Assembly: GCF_009649815.1 (NCBI RefSeq)
Contig: NZ_WJIC01000018.1
Coordinates: 1-64,000 of the forward strand
DNA: 64,000 nt
Direction: 5' to 3'
Origin: Nocardia sp. SYP-A9097
Lineage (GTDB): Bacteria; Actinomycetota; Actinomycetes; Mycobacteriales; Mycobacteriaceae
This document shows positions 9,559 through 17,136 of this stretch, piece by piece (the stretch's first letter is position 1; every line of letters starts with the position of its first letter). Made by a program: the position numbers and the translations under genes. The notes under the pieces were generated by a model. It saw nothing but the letters and a program-made list of their open reading frames with translations. It was not told the origin of the DNA and did no database searches.

Positions 9559-9802
9559 TTCTTACCTCGCCAATAGCCGCCTGACCTGGGGAAATGCCTA
9601 TTTACGCCCACAGTACCCGACCATTACGCGGTCGCAGGCCGTACGGGCAAAAGGGCACCGTTGAACCGGCACCCGGTACCAAGCCGACGCCGTACCGCAC
9701 GTGCGGCGCACCCCGCCCCGTGAGCCGGGCTGGGTGGCGAAAGCCCTTGGTATCGGGTGCCTTTGGCACATCCTCTTCGCTTCGCTGGAAAGGCGCTCAC
9801 CG

Positions 9803-10018
9803 ATGTCCCACACGACCCTCGTAACCCACTGTTTTGTCTCAACGACCCAACAGGAAGCCCATCAGCCACCGGCGCAACGGTTTACGGCAACTGAGGCTCA
9901 CGCCGTGATGCAGTTTCACGTTGCGTGCAGGGCGACGAAGTGTCCGCGAAAGGCTGCGGCGCTCCAGGCTCTTATCGACGCCGGCCGCCTCGTGCTCTCT
10001 TCGAGCAAACCGCGGTGA
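9803..10018 (+). CDS. Small conserved protein of unknown function (71 aa)
   Basis: A 71-residue protein starting MSHTTLVTHCFV. The start at 9803 follows a GGAAAGG ribosome site nine bases upstream, which decides it over earlier in-frame ATGs. The C-terminal half, RFTATEAHAVMQFHVACRA followed by TKCPRKAAALQALIDAGRL, looks conserved: a short helix with one cysteine in KCPRK, then a helix and a polar tail. I recall similar small proteins beside XRE-type regulators in Nocardia and related genera, but cannot name a family. First of three closely spaced small genes divergent from the XRE/TPR regulator. Confidence 0.65.
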   Translation: MSHTTLVTHCFVSTTQQEAHQPPAQRFTATEAHAVMQFHVACRATKCPRKAAALQALIDAGRLVLSSSKPR

Positions 10019-10024
10019 TCTGGC

Positions 10025-10228
10025 GTGCGGTCTATGACTCCACCTCGACGCATTCGCCACATCCACATCGAGTTCGGCACCCTCGCACTGGATTACCAAG
10101 CGTCGGCACAACAGGTGCAGAACGTGGCCGATGAACTGGCGCAGGGCTTTCCAGAGCTGATCGTCACGGTGGACGATGACGTACGCCCTGATATGCCGCC
10201 GTTGCCGTGCGCCGAACTCTGGGACTGA
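10025..10228 (+). CDS. Small hypothetical protein (about 67 aa)
   Basis: Starts at GTG 10025 or ATG 10034 (MTPPRRIRHIHIEFGTLALD) only a few bases after the previous small gene, so it is likely co-translated. The product is acidic toward the C-terminus (VTVDDDVRPDMPPLPCAELWD). No domain recognised. Spacing and uninterrupted frame are the main support. Confidence 0.5.
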   Translation: MRSMTPPRRIRHIHIEFGTLALDYQASAQQVQNVADELAQGFPELIVTVDDDVRPDMPPLPCAELWD

Positions 10229-10234
10229 TTGCCG

Positions 10235-10438
10235 ATGAGCTCACCAGATCCGTTGAAGCACAAGACATTCATCGAAGCAGATAGCGTGCTGGCAGAGTTC
10301 ATGTGTCAGGTGCACTTGCTCGAATTAACCAGCGACCGAGCACGGGAACTGCGGTACATGCATCGGTTTCATCGGCCGGACGAGTGCGTCGTGCATCTTG
10401 AGGCGGTATATCTGCTGCTAGCCGTAGGCGGCTACTGA
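10235..10438 (+). CDS. Small hypothetical protein (67 aa)
   Basis: ATG 10235 gives MSSPDPLKHKTFIEADSVLA; an in-frame TTG at 10229 directly follows the stop of the preceding gene. The product has a His/Arg-rich middle (ELRYMHRFHRPDECVVHLEA) and a hydrophobic end. No family recognised. Third gene of the small set divergent from the XRE/TPR-2H phosphoesterase pair. Confidence 0.5.
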   Translation: MSSPDPLKHKTFIEADSVLAEFMCQVHLLELTSDRARELRYMHRFHRPDECVVHLEAVYLLLAVGGY

Positions 10439-10690
10439 GCGATGGCCTTCTTGGGCTGGATGCCGTGGCCAGGCTCGGTGATCGTCGCTACCAGCCCCGA
10501 CCAGCCCCATCGCCGGTGACTGCACCGAACTGTGTCACCAGGTCGAGCCGCTGCTGACTGACGTAGGTCGGCGACAGACAGCGGATCTGTTCGACAACCA
10601 GCGGGCCGACTCGGCGAGTGCAGGGGAGCAGACTGGTTTATCCCATTCCCCCGACCTCGATCACCTCGACGGCGCGTAGTGACTATTAAT
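10439..10690. other. Non-coding stretch between small genes and TetR operon
   Basis: Both strands have only short frames without recognisable protein features. I looked for a second copy of the tRNA-Arg 3' end (an attachment site) and for inverted repeats and found neither. The regulatory sites of the TetR operon begin at 10691. Confidence 0.5.
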
Positions 10691-10703
10691 TGAATCTGAT
10701 TCA
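10691..10703. promoter_or_regulatory. Secondary TetR operator half-site
   Basis: TGAATCTGATTCA is a 13-nt palindrome that repeats the core (TGAATC-N-GATTCA) of the larger palindrome at 10738-10772, with only the central base changed. It lies just upstream of the -35 element, so it is a probable second binding site for the adjacent TetR protein. Confidence 0.65.
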
Positions 10704-10711
10704 AAAAACTC

Positions 10712-10740
10712 TTGACCGCCTCCTCGACGCCGCCTAACCT
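10712..10740 (+). promoter_or_regulatory. Predicted sigma70-type promoter of TetR-SDR-ligase-BVMO operon
   Basis: TTGACC (10712-10717), a 17-bp spacer and TAACCT (10735-10740) fit a housekeeping promoter. The -10 is immediately followed by, and slightly overlaps, the large palindrome at 10738-10772, and a matching smaller palindrome lies upstream of the -35. Confidence 0.6.
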
Positions 10741-10772
10741 CCAGTTACTGAATCAGATTCAGTAACTGGAGG
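10738..10772. promoter_or_regulatory. 35-nt perfect palindromic operator, probably for the adjacent TetR
   Basis: Seventeen bases (CCTCCAGTTACTGAATC) are exactly mirrored around a single central A. The right arm ends in the GGAGG that serves as ribosome site for the ATG at 10777, so the same bases act as operator DNA and, in RNA, could fold into a hairpin that hides the ribosome site. Position between the -10 and the start codon predicts autorepression. Confidence 0.8.
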
Positions 10773-10776
10773 GGCG

Positions 10777-11454
10777 ATGGTCAATCGGCGTGGTGAAGCG
10801 TCGCGTTCCGCGCTGTTGGCCGCAGGTGCGATCGCGTTCAGTAGTAAGCGGTACGAAGAGGTTTCGATCGTGGACCTCGCGCGCTCGCTCGGCGTGGCGG
10901 CCGGCTCGATCAGCTATCACTTCGGAGGGAAGCGAGGCTTCTACCTGGCGGTGCTCGAGGGGGCGACCGATTCGTTCTGGAGCGATGTCTTGGAGATGCG
11001 GGGTCCCGCGCTCGATCGGCTGAGCCGGGGTATCGACAAATTGCTCGATCAGGCGGAACAGCAGCCGGCCTCGTTCGAAGCGCTCATCGCCGATGTCTCC
11101 GATGCCGAGGTACGCCGCATTCAGGACCGGCATCGAGGCCGGCTGGCCGATGCGCTGGCCGTCGAGGTGACCGGCTCGAAACCTTCTCCGGTGCTGCGGG
11201 CCGCGATCAATGGGTTCGTGTCTTTCGTCGAGGGGGTGGTGCTGCATTGGCTGCACACCCGCGAGATCACTCGCGTGCAGGTGAAAGAACTGATCGTGGG
11301 CAGCTTCTTCGGTACCGCATTGAGCGCGTTGCGCATTGACACCGATATCGAACTGACTCCGGCCGCCGGCGAGGCCTTGCTCTCGGACGCGCTCGGTTTC
11401 GGCTTGCTCCTGGGCTCCCCCACGTCTATCGACCGTGTCGAAATATCGGAGTAG
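10777..11454 (+). CDS. TetR/AcrR family transcriptional regulator
   Basis: 225 residues. The N-terminal HTH is visible as VDLARSLGVAAGSISYHFGGKRGFYLAVLEGA (split here: VDLARSLGVAAGSISYHF, then GGKRGFY). A helical ligand-binding domain with several hydrophobic stretches follows. GGAGG six bases before ATG 10777 supports the start. Three bases after its stop begins the SDR gene, so it heads a four-gene operon and probably represses its own promoter through the palindromes at 10691-10703 and 10738-10772. The inducer is likely a substrate of the downstream SDR/ligase/BVMO enzymes, perhaps an acyl or steroid-like compound; this is inference. Confidence 0.9.
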   Translation: MVNRRGEASRSALLAAGAIAFSSKRYEEVSIVDLARSLGVAAGSISYHFGGKRGFYLAVLEGATDSFWSDVLEMRGPALDRLSRGIDKLLDQAEQQPASFEALIADVSDAEVRRIQDRHRGRLADALAVEVTGSKPSPVLRAAINGFVSFVEGVVLHWLHTREITRVQVKELIVGSFFGTALSALRIDTDIELTPAAGEALLSDALGFGLLLGSPTSIDRVEISE

Positions 11455-11457
11455 TCA

Positions 11458-12438
11458 GTGATGTCCGAGTCTCTGCCCACCGGTCCGTCACGGATCGTCG
11501 AAACCCCGCTCGCGCGGGCGCTGGCCTGGGTGATCGGGCCGCGTGGCCTGCGCAGTCAGGCTGCGCTGCGCCGCGAAGTACAGGGCAAAGTTGTCGTCAT
11601 CACCGGAGCTTCCTTCGGCGTCGGCGAGGCGACGGCGAAATGGTTCGCTGGCGCCGGCGCGAAGGTTGTCCTCGCCGCGAGGTCGGTCGATCGGTTGCGG
11701 GAGATCGCCGAGGAGATCCAGGCCGCCGGCGGCGAGGCCTACCCGTACCCACTCAATCTGACCAGCGAGGAATCGGTGCGCGAGTTCGCCGAATCGGTGC
11801 TGTGCGACTTCGGCGGGGTCGATGTGCTGATCCACAATGCGGGCAAGTCGCTGCGCCGCTCAATTCACCTGTCCTACAACCGGCCCAAGGACATCACCGC
11901 CACCACCGGCGCCAACTACCTGGGTCCGATGCGACTGACCCTGGCCCTGCTGCCCGGTATGCGCGAGCGCGGGAGCGGCCACATCGTCAATGTCTCGACA
12001 GTGGGAATCATGTTCCCTGCCATGCCGAAATGGGGTTTCTACCTGTCGTCGAAATTGGCCTTCGACTGGTGGATGCGCTCGGTGGGCGCCGAGGCTCGCG
12101 CCGACGGGGTCACACTGACCACGTTCTACGGTGGCCTGCTGCACACCCGGATGAGCGCGCCCAGCCGCTGGATGCGGGTGCTGCCGGGGCAGACCCCGCA
12201 GGACGCGGCCGAGGTACTGGCCAAAGCCGTGGTGAAGAAGCCGCGCACGATGACCCCGCTCTACGGTTTCCCCTCGGCGATCTCGGCGACGCTGTTTCGG
12301 CAGCCGCTCGAACTGCTCGTCGAGCGCATCTTCCGGAATCTCGGTGATACGAAGGCTTCCCTGTCGCGGCTCGAACCGAAGCTCGCGATTCCTGGAATCC
12401 AGGGTGACGACCAGGCGCGGGCAAGCAATGCGCACTGA
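11458..12438 (+). CDS. Short-chain dehydrogenase/reductase
   Basis: About 326 residues, starting GTG 11458 or ATG 11461. The cofactor motif TGASFGVG lies near residues 49-56. HNAG, the catalytic serine in NVSTVG and the YLSSK active site (YxxxK) follow in order. An N-terminal extension of about 40 residues and a C-terminal tail after the Rossmann domain make it longer than the classical 250-residue SDR. It probably oxidises a hydroxyl to a ketone that the downstream BVMO could use. Its last 11 bases overlap the start of the ligase gene, indicating coupled translation. Confidence 0.88.
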   Translation: MMSESLPTGPSRIVETPLARALAWVIGPRGLRSQAALRREVQGKVVVITGASFGVGEATAKWFAGAGAKVVLAARSVDRLREIAEEIQAAGGEAYPYPLNLTSEESVREFAESVLCDFGGVDVLIHNAGKSLRRSIHLSYNRPKDITATTGANYLGPMRLTLALLPGMRERGSGHIVNVSTVGIMFPAMPKWGFYLSSKLAFDWWMRSVGAEARADGVTLTTFYGGLLHTRMSAPSRWMRVLPGQTPQDAAEVLAKAVVKKPRTMTPLYGFPSAISATLFRQPLELLVERIFRNLGDTKASLSRLEPKLAIPGIQGDDQARASNAH

Positions 12439-14074
12439 ACTCGAACACTCACTGCGGCAATGGGTTTCGGCGCTACCGGCGATCGCCACCTCGGGAATGC
12501 TCGCACCGGTGGGCCCGCGCGGAGCCGTGGCCCTGGCGCGCGCTTTTCATCAGTACGGGCCGACCCCGGCAATGTTGCTGGCGGCCACCGCAATCCGTCA
12601 TCCGGACAAGGTCGCGATCATCGACGACAGCGGGCAGCTGACCTACCGGCAGCTACAGGAGCGTGCCGAAGCGATCGCGGCAGCGCTGTTCGCCGCCACT
12701 GCGACACCGCCGAAATCGGTGGGCATCATCTGCCGCAACCATCGCGGATTCGCGGAGGCGCTGGCCGCCGGCGCGCAGCTGGGTGCGGAACTGATCTTCA
12801 TCAATACCGAACTCTCACCGGCACAGCTGCGGGCGATCCTGGCCAGACACAATCCCGACGTACTCATCTATGACGACGAGTACGCGGCGACCGTCGAAGG
12901 CTTCGACTATCCGGGACTGCGCGTACTGGCCTGGCGGGAGACCGGGACCTCCACCTTGCCCAGCCTCGACGACCTTGCCGCCCAGCACCATCCGGTACCG
13001 CCGCGCGTGCGTCACGCGGTCAAGCTGACACTGCTGACCTCGGGAACCACCGGTTTGGCCAAAGGGGTACGACGGTCGATCGCGCCCACCGCGATCGCGC
13101 TGTTGACCGCGACGGGCATGGCGATCCTGCGACTGCGCACCTCCGACCGCGTCATCGTGGCACCGCCGATGTTCCACGGCTTCGGGCTGCTCGCCCTGAT
13201 CGGCCCAATGGCCTTGGGCGCGACCGTGATCTGCCGGCGCAGGTTCGACGCGCAGACCACTCTGGACGATATGGCCCGCCATCGGGTGACCGTGGTGATG
13301 GCGGTACCGGTGATGCTGCAGCGGCTGCTGGCCGTGCCGGATCTGAGCGAGTCGGCGGCGACGCGATCGGCCCTGCGAATCATGGTCACCGGCGCGGCGC
13401 CGATCGCGCCGACTACCGTGTCGGCGCTGATCGAGGCGTTCGGGCCGATCGTGGCCAACGGCTACGGCTCGACCGAAGCCGGACTCGTCACCATCGCCAC
13501 ACCCGACGACCTGGTCGTGGCACCGCACACCGTCGGCCGGCCCGCCCTCGGTGTCTCGGTGCGGATCCTGCGCGCCGACCGCTGCGAGGCCGCGACCGGC
13601 GAGATCGGCGAGATCTTCGTACGCAGCGGCCTGGAATACACCGGCTACACCCCCGACGCCGGCGCGAAAGCAGCGACGAAGGCGATCATCGACGGTCACG
13701 TCAGCACCGGGGACATGGGCCACTTCGACGCCGAACGCCGACTGTTCATCGATGGTCGCGCCGACGACATGGTTGTCTCCGGCGGGGAGAACATCTTCCC
13801 CGGCGAAGTCGAAGACCGCCTCGCCGCACACCCCGATATCACCGACGCGGTCGTGATCGGCGTCCCGGACGCCGAGTTCGGCCAAGTCCTGCGGGCGTTC
13901 ATCGTGCTCGCGTCCGGAGCCGCGATCCCGACCGAGGACGCCCTCAAACAGCACATGCGCGCCGGGCTCGAACGCTACAAGGTCCCGAAACGATTCATCG
14001 TGCTCGACGAGATCCCCCGCAATGCCGGCGGCAAGGTGCTGCGCGCCCGACTGCACACCCCGACCGCGTCTTGA
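12428..14074 (+). CDS. AMP-binding acyl-CoA synthetase (FadD-like)
   Basis: 548 residues from ATG 12428, whose first codons lie inside the SDR stop region. Motifs in order: LLTSGTTGLAKGVRRS, ANGYGSTEAGLVTIATP, VSTGDMGHFDAERRLFIDG, RADDMVVSGGENIFPGEVED and PRNAGGKVLRARLH with the C-terminal lysine. Strongly similar in layout to the ligase at 1421-3040, including the DGRxDDM(I/V)VSGGEN(V/I)FP block, so the two are probable paralogues. Within this operon it would activate an acid, possibly one released after Baeyer-Villiger oxidation and ester cleavage. Confidence 0.9.
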   Translation: MRTELEHSLRQWVSALPAIATSGMLAPVGPRGAVALARAFHQYGPTPAMLLAATAIRHPDKVAIIDDSGQLTYRQLQERAEAIAAALFAATATPPKSVGIICRNHRGFAEALAAGAQLGAELIFINTELSPAQLRAILARHNPDVLIYDDEYAATVEGFDYPGLRVLAWRETGTSTLPSLDDLAAQHHPVPPRVRHAVKLTLLTSGTTGLAKGVRRSIAPTAIALLTATGMAILRLRTSDRVIVAPPMFHGFGLLALIGPMALGATVICRRRFDAQTTLDDMARHRVTVVMAVPVMLQRLLAVPDLSESAATRSALRIMVTGAAPIAPTTVSALIEAFGPIVANGYGSTEAGLVTIATPDDLVVAPHTVGRPALGVSVRILRADRCEAATGEIGEIFVRSGLEYTGYTPDAGAKAATKAIIDGHVSTGDMGHFDAERRLFIDGRADDMVVSGGENIFPGEVEDRLAAHPDITDAVVIGVPDAEFGQVLRAFIVLASGAAIPTEDALKQHMRAGLERYKVPKRFIVLDEIPRNAGGKVLRARLHTPTAS

Positions 14075-14102
14075 TCCAACTCTTCCGAAAGGCCGAAAAA
14101 CC

Positions 14103-15611
14103 ATGGCAACGAAGCCAACTCGTGAGCCCTCGATCATCATCATCGGCGCCGGCGTCGCGGGCATCGCCGCGGCGGTGACCTTCAAGCAGGCCGGGTTCGA
14201 GGATTTCGTGATTCTGGAAAAGGGCTCCGACGTCGGCGGGGTGTGGTTCTGGAATCGCTACCCGGGCCTGACCTGCGATGTGCCCTCCCAGCTGTACCAG
14301 TTCGGGTTCGCCCCGAAAGCGGACTGGAGCCGGATCTGGGCCACCGGACCCGAAATCCAGCGCTATCACGCCGAAGTCGTCGAGAAGTTCGGTCTGCGAG
14401 CACACCTGCGGTTGAACAGTGAGGTGACCGACGCGGTATTCGACGGGTCCCGCTGGGACGTGACCGTCACCGGCGGCACCCGGCTCAGCGCGGACTTCGT
14501 GATCGCGGCGACCGGCGTGCTACATCATCCGTTCACCCCCGACATCCCGGGCCTGGACAGCTTCACCGGCGCCACGGTGCACACCGCGCGCTGGGACGAC
14601 TCGCTCGTGACCGAGGGCAAACGGATCGCGGTGATCGGCTCAGGCTCGACCGGTGTACAGGTGATTTCGGCCTTGCAGCCCGGTGCGGCGAAGCTGACCC
14701 AGTTCACCCGCACCCCGCAGTGGGTGCTGTGGGCGCCGATGGAATTGCGCCAATCCGCGCTGGTGGCGAAGGTACTCGCGGCGGCCCCTGCCCTGCACGA
14801 TCGGCTCTATGATGCGGCGCTGTGGGCGTCGGGAATCCTCGCCGATATCGCCCTGCACCCGACCTGGCGGCGCAAAACGGTCCAGGAATTGGCGCGCTGG
14901 TCACTGCGCGGACAGGTCCGCGACCGCGGCCTGCGCCGAACATTGACCCCGGACTATCAGCCATTGTGCAAGCGGCAGGTCGTCTCGGGCACCTACTACC
15001 AGGCCATCCAGGCCACCAACGCGGAACTGGTCACCGACGCGATCACCGAGATCCGCCCGACCGGTATCCGCACCGCCGACGGACGCGAGCACGAGATCGA
15101 TGTGATCGTCTTCGCGACCGGGTTCCACCCGCACAACTACATGCGGCCTATGAATCTGCGCGGACGCGACGGGCTGACCATCGATCAGGCGTGGGAGCAG
15201 GGTCCGCGCGCCTACCGCATGTCGGCGATCCCGGGTTTCCCGAATCTGTTCACGGTGCTCGGCCCGAACTCGCCGACCGGATCGATCTCGTTGCAGTACT
15301 CCGCGGAACTCACCTCCCGCTACATCACTCGCTGGCTCGAACGGTTCCGTGCCGGGGAATTCGCCACAGTCGAGGTCACCGAGGAAGCCACCACCCGATT
15401 CCACGACGCGGTCGCGCAGGCGATGGGTCCGACCGTCTGGAACACCGGCTGCAATTCCTGGTACTTCACCGAACAGAACACCATCGACCTGTGGCCCTTC
15501 GACCGCAAGACGATGACAGCGCTGCTCACCGAACCCGACGACCGCGACTTCCTGATCACCCGTCACGCACCGGCGGCCGACGCCACCCGCGTCGAATCAT
15601 CTACTCGCTGA
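14103..15611 (+). CDS. Flavin-binding monooxygenase, Baeyer-Villiger type
   Basis: 502 residues from ATG 14103 (MATKPTREPSIIIIGAGVAG). FAD motif GAGVAGIA near residue 15, BVMO fingerprint FTGATVHTARWD (FxGxxxHxxxW) near residues 154-165, and the second Rossmann motif GSGSTGVQ. Last intact member of the TetR-SDR-ligase-BVMO operon, 28 bases after the ligase stop. Gene content recalls the mymA operon of M. tuberculosis (an FMO with SDR and FadD13), but here under a TetR rather than an AraC-type regulator; the comparison is by gene type only. Downstream lies a truncated second SDR. Confidence 0.92.
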   Translation: MATKPTREPSIIIIGAGVAGIAAAVTFKQAGFEDFVILEKGSDVGGVWFWNRYPGLTCDVPSQLYQFGFAPKADWSRIWATGPEIQRYHAEVVEKFGLRAHLRLNSEVTDAVFDGSRWDVTVTGGTRLSADFVIAATGVLHHPFTPDIPGLDSFTGATVHTARWDDSLVTEGKRIAVIGSGSTGVQVISALQPGAAKLTQFTRTPQWVLWAPMELRQSALVAKVLAAAPALHDRLYDAALWASGILADIALHPTWRRKTVQELARWSLRGQVRDRGLRRTLTPDYQPLCKRQVVSGTYYQAIQATNAELVTDAITEIRPTGIRTADGREHEIDVIVFATGFHPHNYMRPMNLRGRDGLTIDQAWEQGPRAYRMSAIPGFPNLFTVLGPNSPTGSISLQYSAELTSRYITRWLERFRAGEFATVEVTEEATTRFHDAVAQAMGPTVWNTGCNSWYFTEQNTIDLWPFDRKTMTALLTEPDDRDFLITRHAPAADATRVESSTR

Positions 15612-15635
15612 ACCTGAATGAGGACACCGCAGGAG

Positions 15636-15761
15636 GGCCACATCGACATCCTCGTCAATAACGCCGGTGTCGTGCCGCTCGGCGGTTTCATCGAGGAATC
15701 CGGGGCGACCACCGACCTGATCCTCGATGTCAACAACAAAGCACCTTTCGAGGCACGCTGA
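15636..15761 (+). pseudogene. SDR gene fragment
   Basis: In frame from 15636 to the stop at 15759-15761 the DNA encodes GHIDILVNNAGVVPLGGF and on to APFEAR. NNAG preceded by the alternating hydrophobic strand is the core SDR signature, but there is no N-terminal cofactor motif before it and no YxxxK after it. An AGGAGG-like sequence sits just before the fragment by chance or as a relic. The operon apparently once continued with another SDR that was internally deleted. Confidence 0.7.
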
Positions 15762-15834
15762 CGGGCGGAAACGAAAACGGCACGGGAGCTCGGTGCCGTC
15801 GATCTCGACCTCGGGTGGGGTGAAATCTATTGTG

Positions 15835-16150
15835 TCACTGTGTGATTGCGGTGGATTCGACTCGAGAAGCCGGAGCGATGCGACGGCGACGGCTCGGGAT
15901 CATCAGGGTCGGGTGCGAGATCGAGCGCATGGTGCCGTCGACGACGATCTGCCCGGTATCGGATACCGCCAGGGTGGTGGCGGCCGCGATCGGGTGGACG
16001 GTGAAACCTGCTGTCCACATGGTTATTTCGGCCGGAATGCGCCCGGTCTCGGTGACTGCGCCGTTCGCCTCCACACCGGTGATGGCGGCACCCTCGTGGA
16101 CCCTGATGCCCAACCGTTCGAAAGCGCGAGCCTCGGCTGAGGGGTGGCCT
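15835..16150 (-). pseudogene. Fragment of an NAD(P)/FAD-dependent oxidoreductase (NDH-2-like)
   Basis: The reverse strand encodes RAFERLGIRVHEGAAITGV, then ETGRIPAEITMWTAGFTVHP and DTGQIVVDGTMRSISHP, which is the typical middle-to-C-terminal part of class II NADH dehydrogenase-like flavoproteins (the W-x-A-G loop and the following strand). Both flavin- and NAD-binding Rossmann motifs are absent, and the frame ends in unrelated Arg-rich residues. Considered a remnant. It abuts the 3' side of the hydrolase gene at 16169. Confidence 0.65.
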
Positions 16151-16168
16151 GGACTCAACCGGGGCCGG

Positions 16169-17047
16169 TCACGTGGACAGGAGTTCGCGGAGTGCGGTGG
16201 TGACCTCTGTGGGTCTGTCCTCCGGCAGCAGGTGACCACCCGGGATCACCGATGTGCGCAGGTCCGTGGTCCATGAGTGCCAGATGGGTGCGGGATCGAA
16301 CGGCCAGGTGGGGGTCCACAGGGCTGCGGTCGGCATGGTGAGTTGTCGCCCGGCTGCGCGGTCGTGGGCGTCGTGGCGGATGTCTGTGGTCGCGCCGGAA
16401 CGATAGTCGGCGCAGATGGCGGCTATGGCATCTGGCGTCATCGATGCGGCGAGGTAGGCGGTGCGGATGTCTCTCGGGATGGCTTCGGGGTCGGTGGCCC
16501 AGAGGTCGAGGAAGTAGCCGAGGTAGGCCTCTGGTGCTGCGTGAATGAGTGTTTCGGGCAGTGGTGCCGGGTGGGCCATGAAGTAGATGTGGAACAGCGC
16601 CACACCGGTTTGCCCGGTGAGCAGGGGCCATATGTCGAGGCTGGGGACGACATCGAGGAAGGCGGCATGGGTGATCAGGTCGGGATGATCCAGTCCGGCG
16701 CGGAACGCGACAACCGCGCCTCGGTCGTGACCGGCGACAGCGAAGCGGCGATGTCCGAGATGTGCGAGCAGTTCCACGATGTCGGCGGCCATGGTGCGTT
16801 TGGAGTACACGGTGTGGGCTTCGTCGTCGAGGGGTTTGTCGCTGGCGCCGTAGCCGCGGAGGTCCGGGCATACCACGAGATGGTCGGCTGCGAGGTCGGT
16901 GGCAATGTGCCGCCAAGCAAGGTGGGTTTGGGGGAAGCCGTGTAGTAGGACCACTGGTTGTCCGGCGCCGCCGATCGCGACGTTGAGGGTGACACCGTCG
17001 CCGACGGTGATGCGCTGGTAGTCGAAATCGGGAATGGTGAGGGGCAT
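16169..17047 (-). CDS. Alpha/beta hydrolase, haloacetate dehalogenase/epoxide hydrolase-like
   Basis: 292 residues. Oxyanion motif LLHGFPQT (residues 34-41), PDLRGYGASDKP, nucleophile elbow AGHDRGA with Asp108 and Arg109, and catalytic histidine in GGHLLPEDRP near residue 270. The order and the phrase APLPETLI match haloacetate dehalogenases. However, the second substrate-carboxylate arginine that follows the DRGA motif in fluoroacetate dehalogenases is a valine here (V112), and the His-Trp pair of the halide pocket reads HI. The enzyme may therefore act on a different substrate such as an epoxide or ester. It is divergently transcribed from a LysR regulator that probably controls it. Confidence 0.85.
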   Translation of the reverse strand: MPLTIPDFDYQRITVGDGVTLNVAIGGAGQPVVLLHGFPQTHLAWRHIATDLAADHLVVCPDLRGYGASDKPLDDEAHTVYSKRTMAADIVELLAHLGHRRFAVAGHDRGAVVAFRAGLDHPDLITHAAFLDVVPSLDIWPLLTGQTGVALFHIYFMAHPAPLPETLIHAAPEAYLGYFLDLWATDPEAIPRDIRTAYLAASMTPDAIAAICADYRSGATTDIRHDAHDRAAGRQLTMPTAALWTPTWPFDPAPIWHSWTTDLRTSVIPGGHLLPEDRPTEVTTALRELLST

Positions 17048-17069
17048 GTGTTAGAGCTTCGCGGCGTCC

Positions 17070-17082
17070 TGTTCGACGAACA
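17070..17082. promoter_or_regulatory. Palindrome in hydrolase/LysR divergent promoter region
   Basis: TGTTCGACGAACA is a perfect 13-nt palindrome with the T-N11-A pattern of LysR boxes, placed 23 bases upstream of the hydrolase start. Confidence 0.5.
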
Positions 17083-17097
17083 ATGGCGATTTGCGCG

Positions 17098-17112
17098 GTG
17101 ATTGTGTATCAC
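17098..17112. promoter_or_regulatory. Probable LysR box
   Basis: GTGATTGTGTATCAC contains GTGAT/ATCAC arms and the T-N11-A spacing favoured by LysR proteins. It lies between the two divergent start codons, upstream of GTG 17137. Confidence 0.55.
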
Positions 17113-17136
17113 GGCTTAACGATTCGGAGGTCCGTA

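Noticed and set aside
7020..10690. Integrative element in tRNA-Arg with attL/attR
   Set aside because: No integrase gene and no repeat of the tRNA 3' end was found between 7.1 and 10.7 kb; only the accessory gene content supports it.
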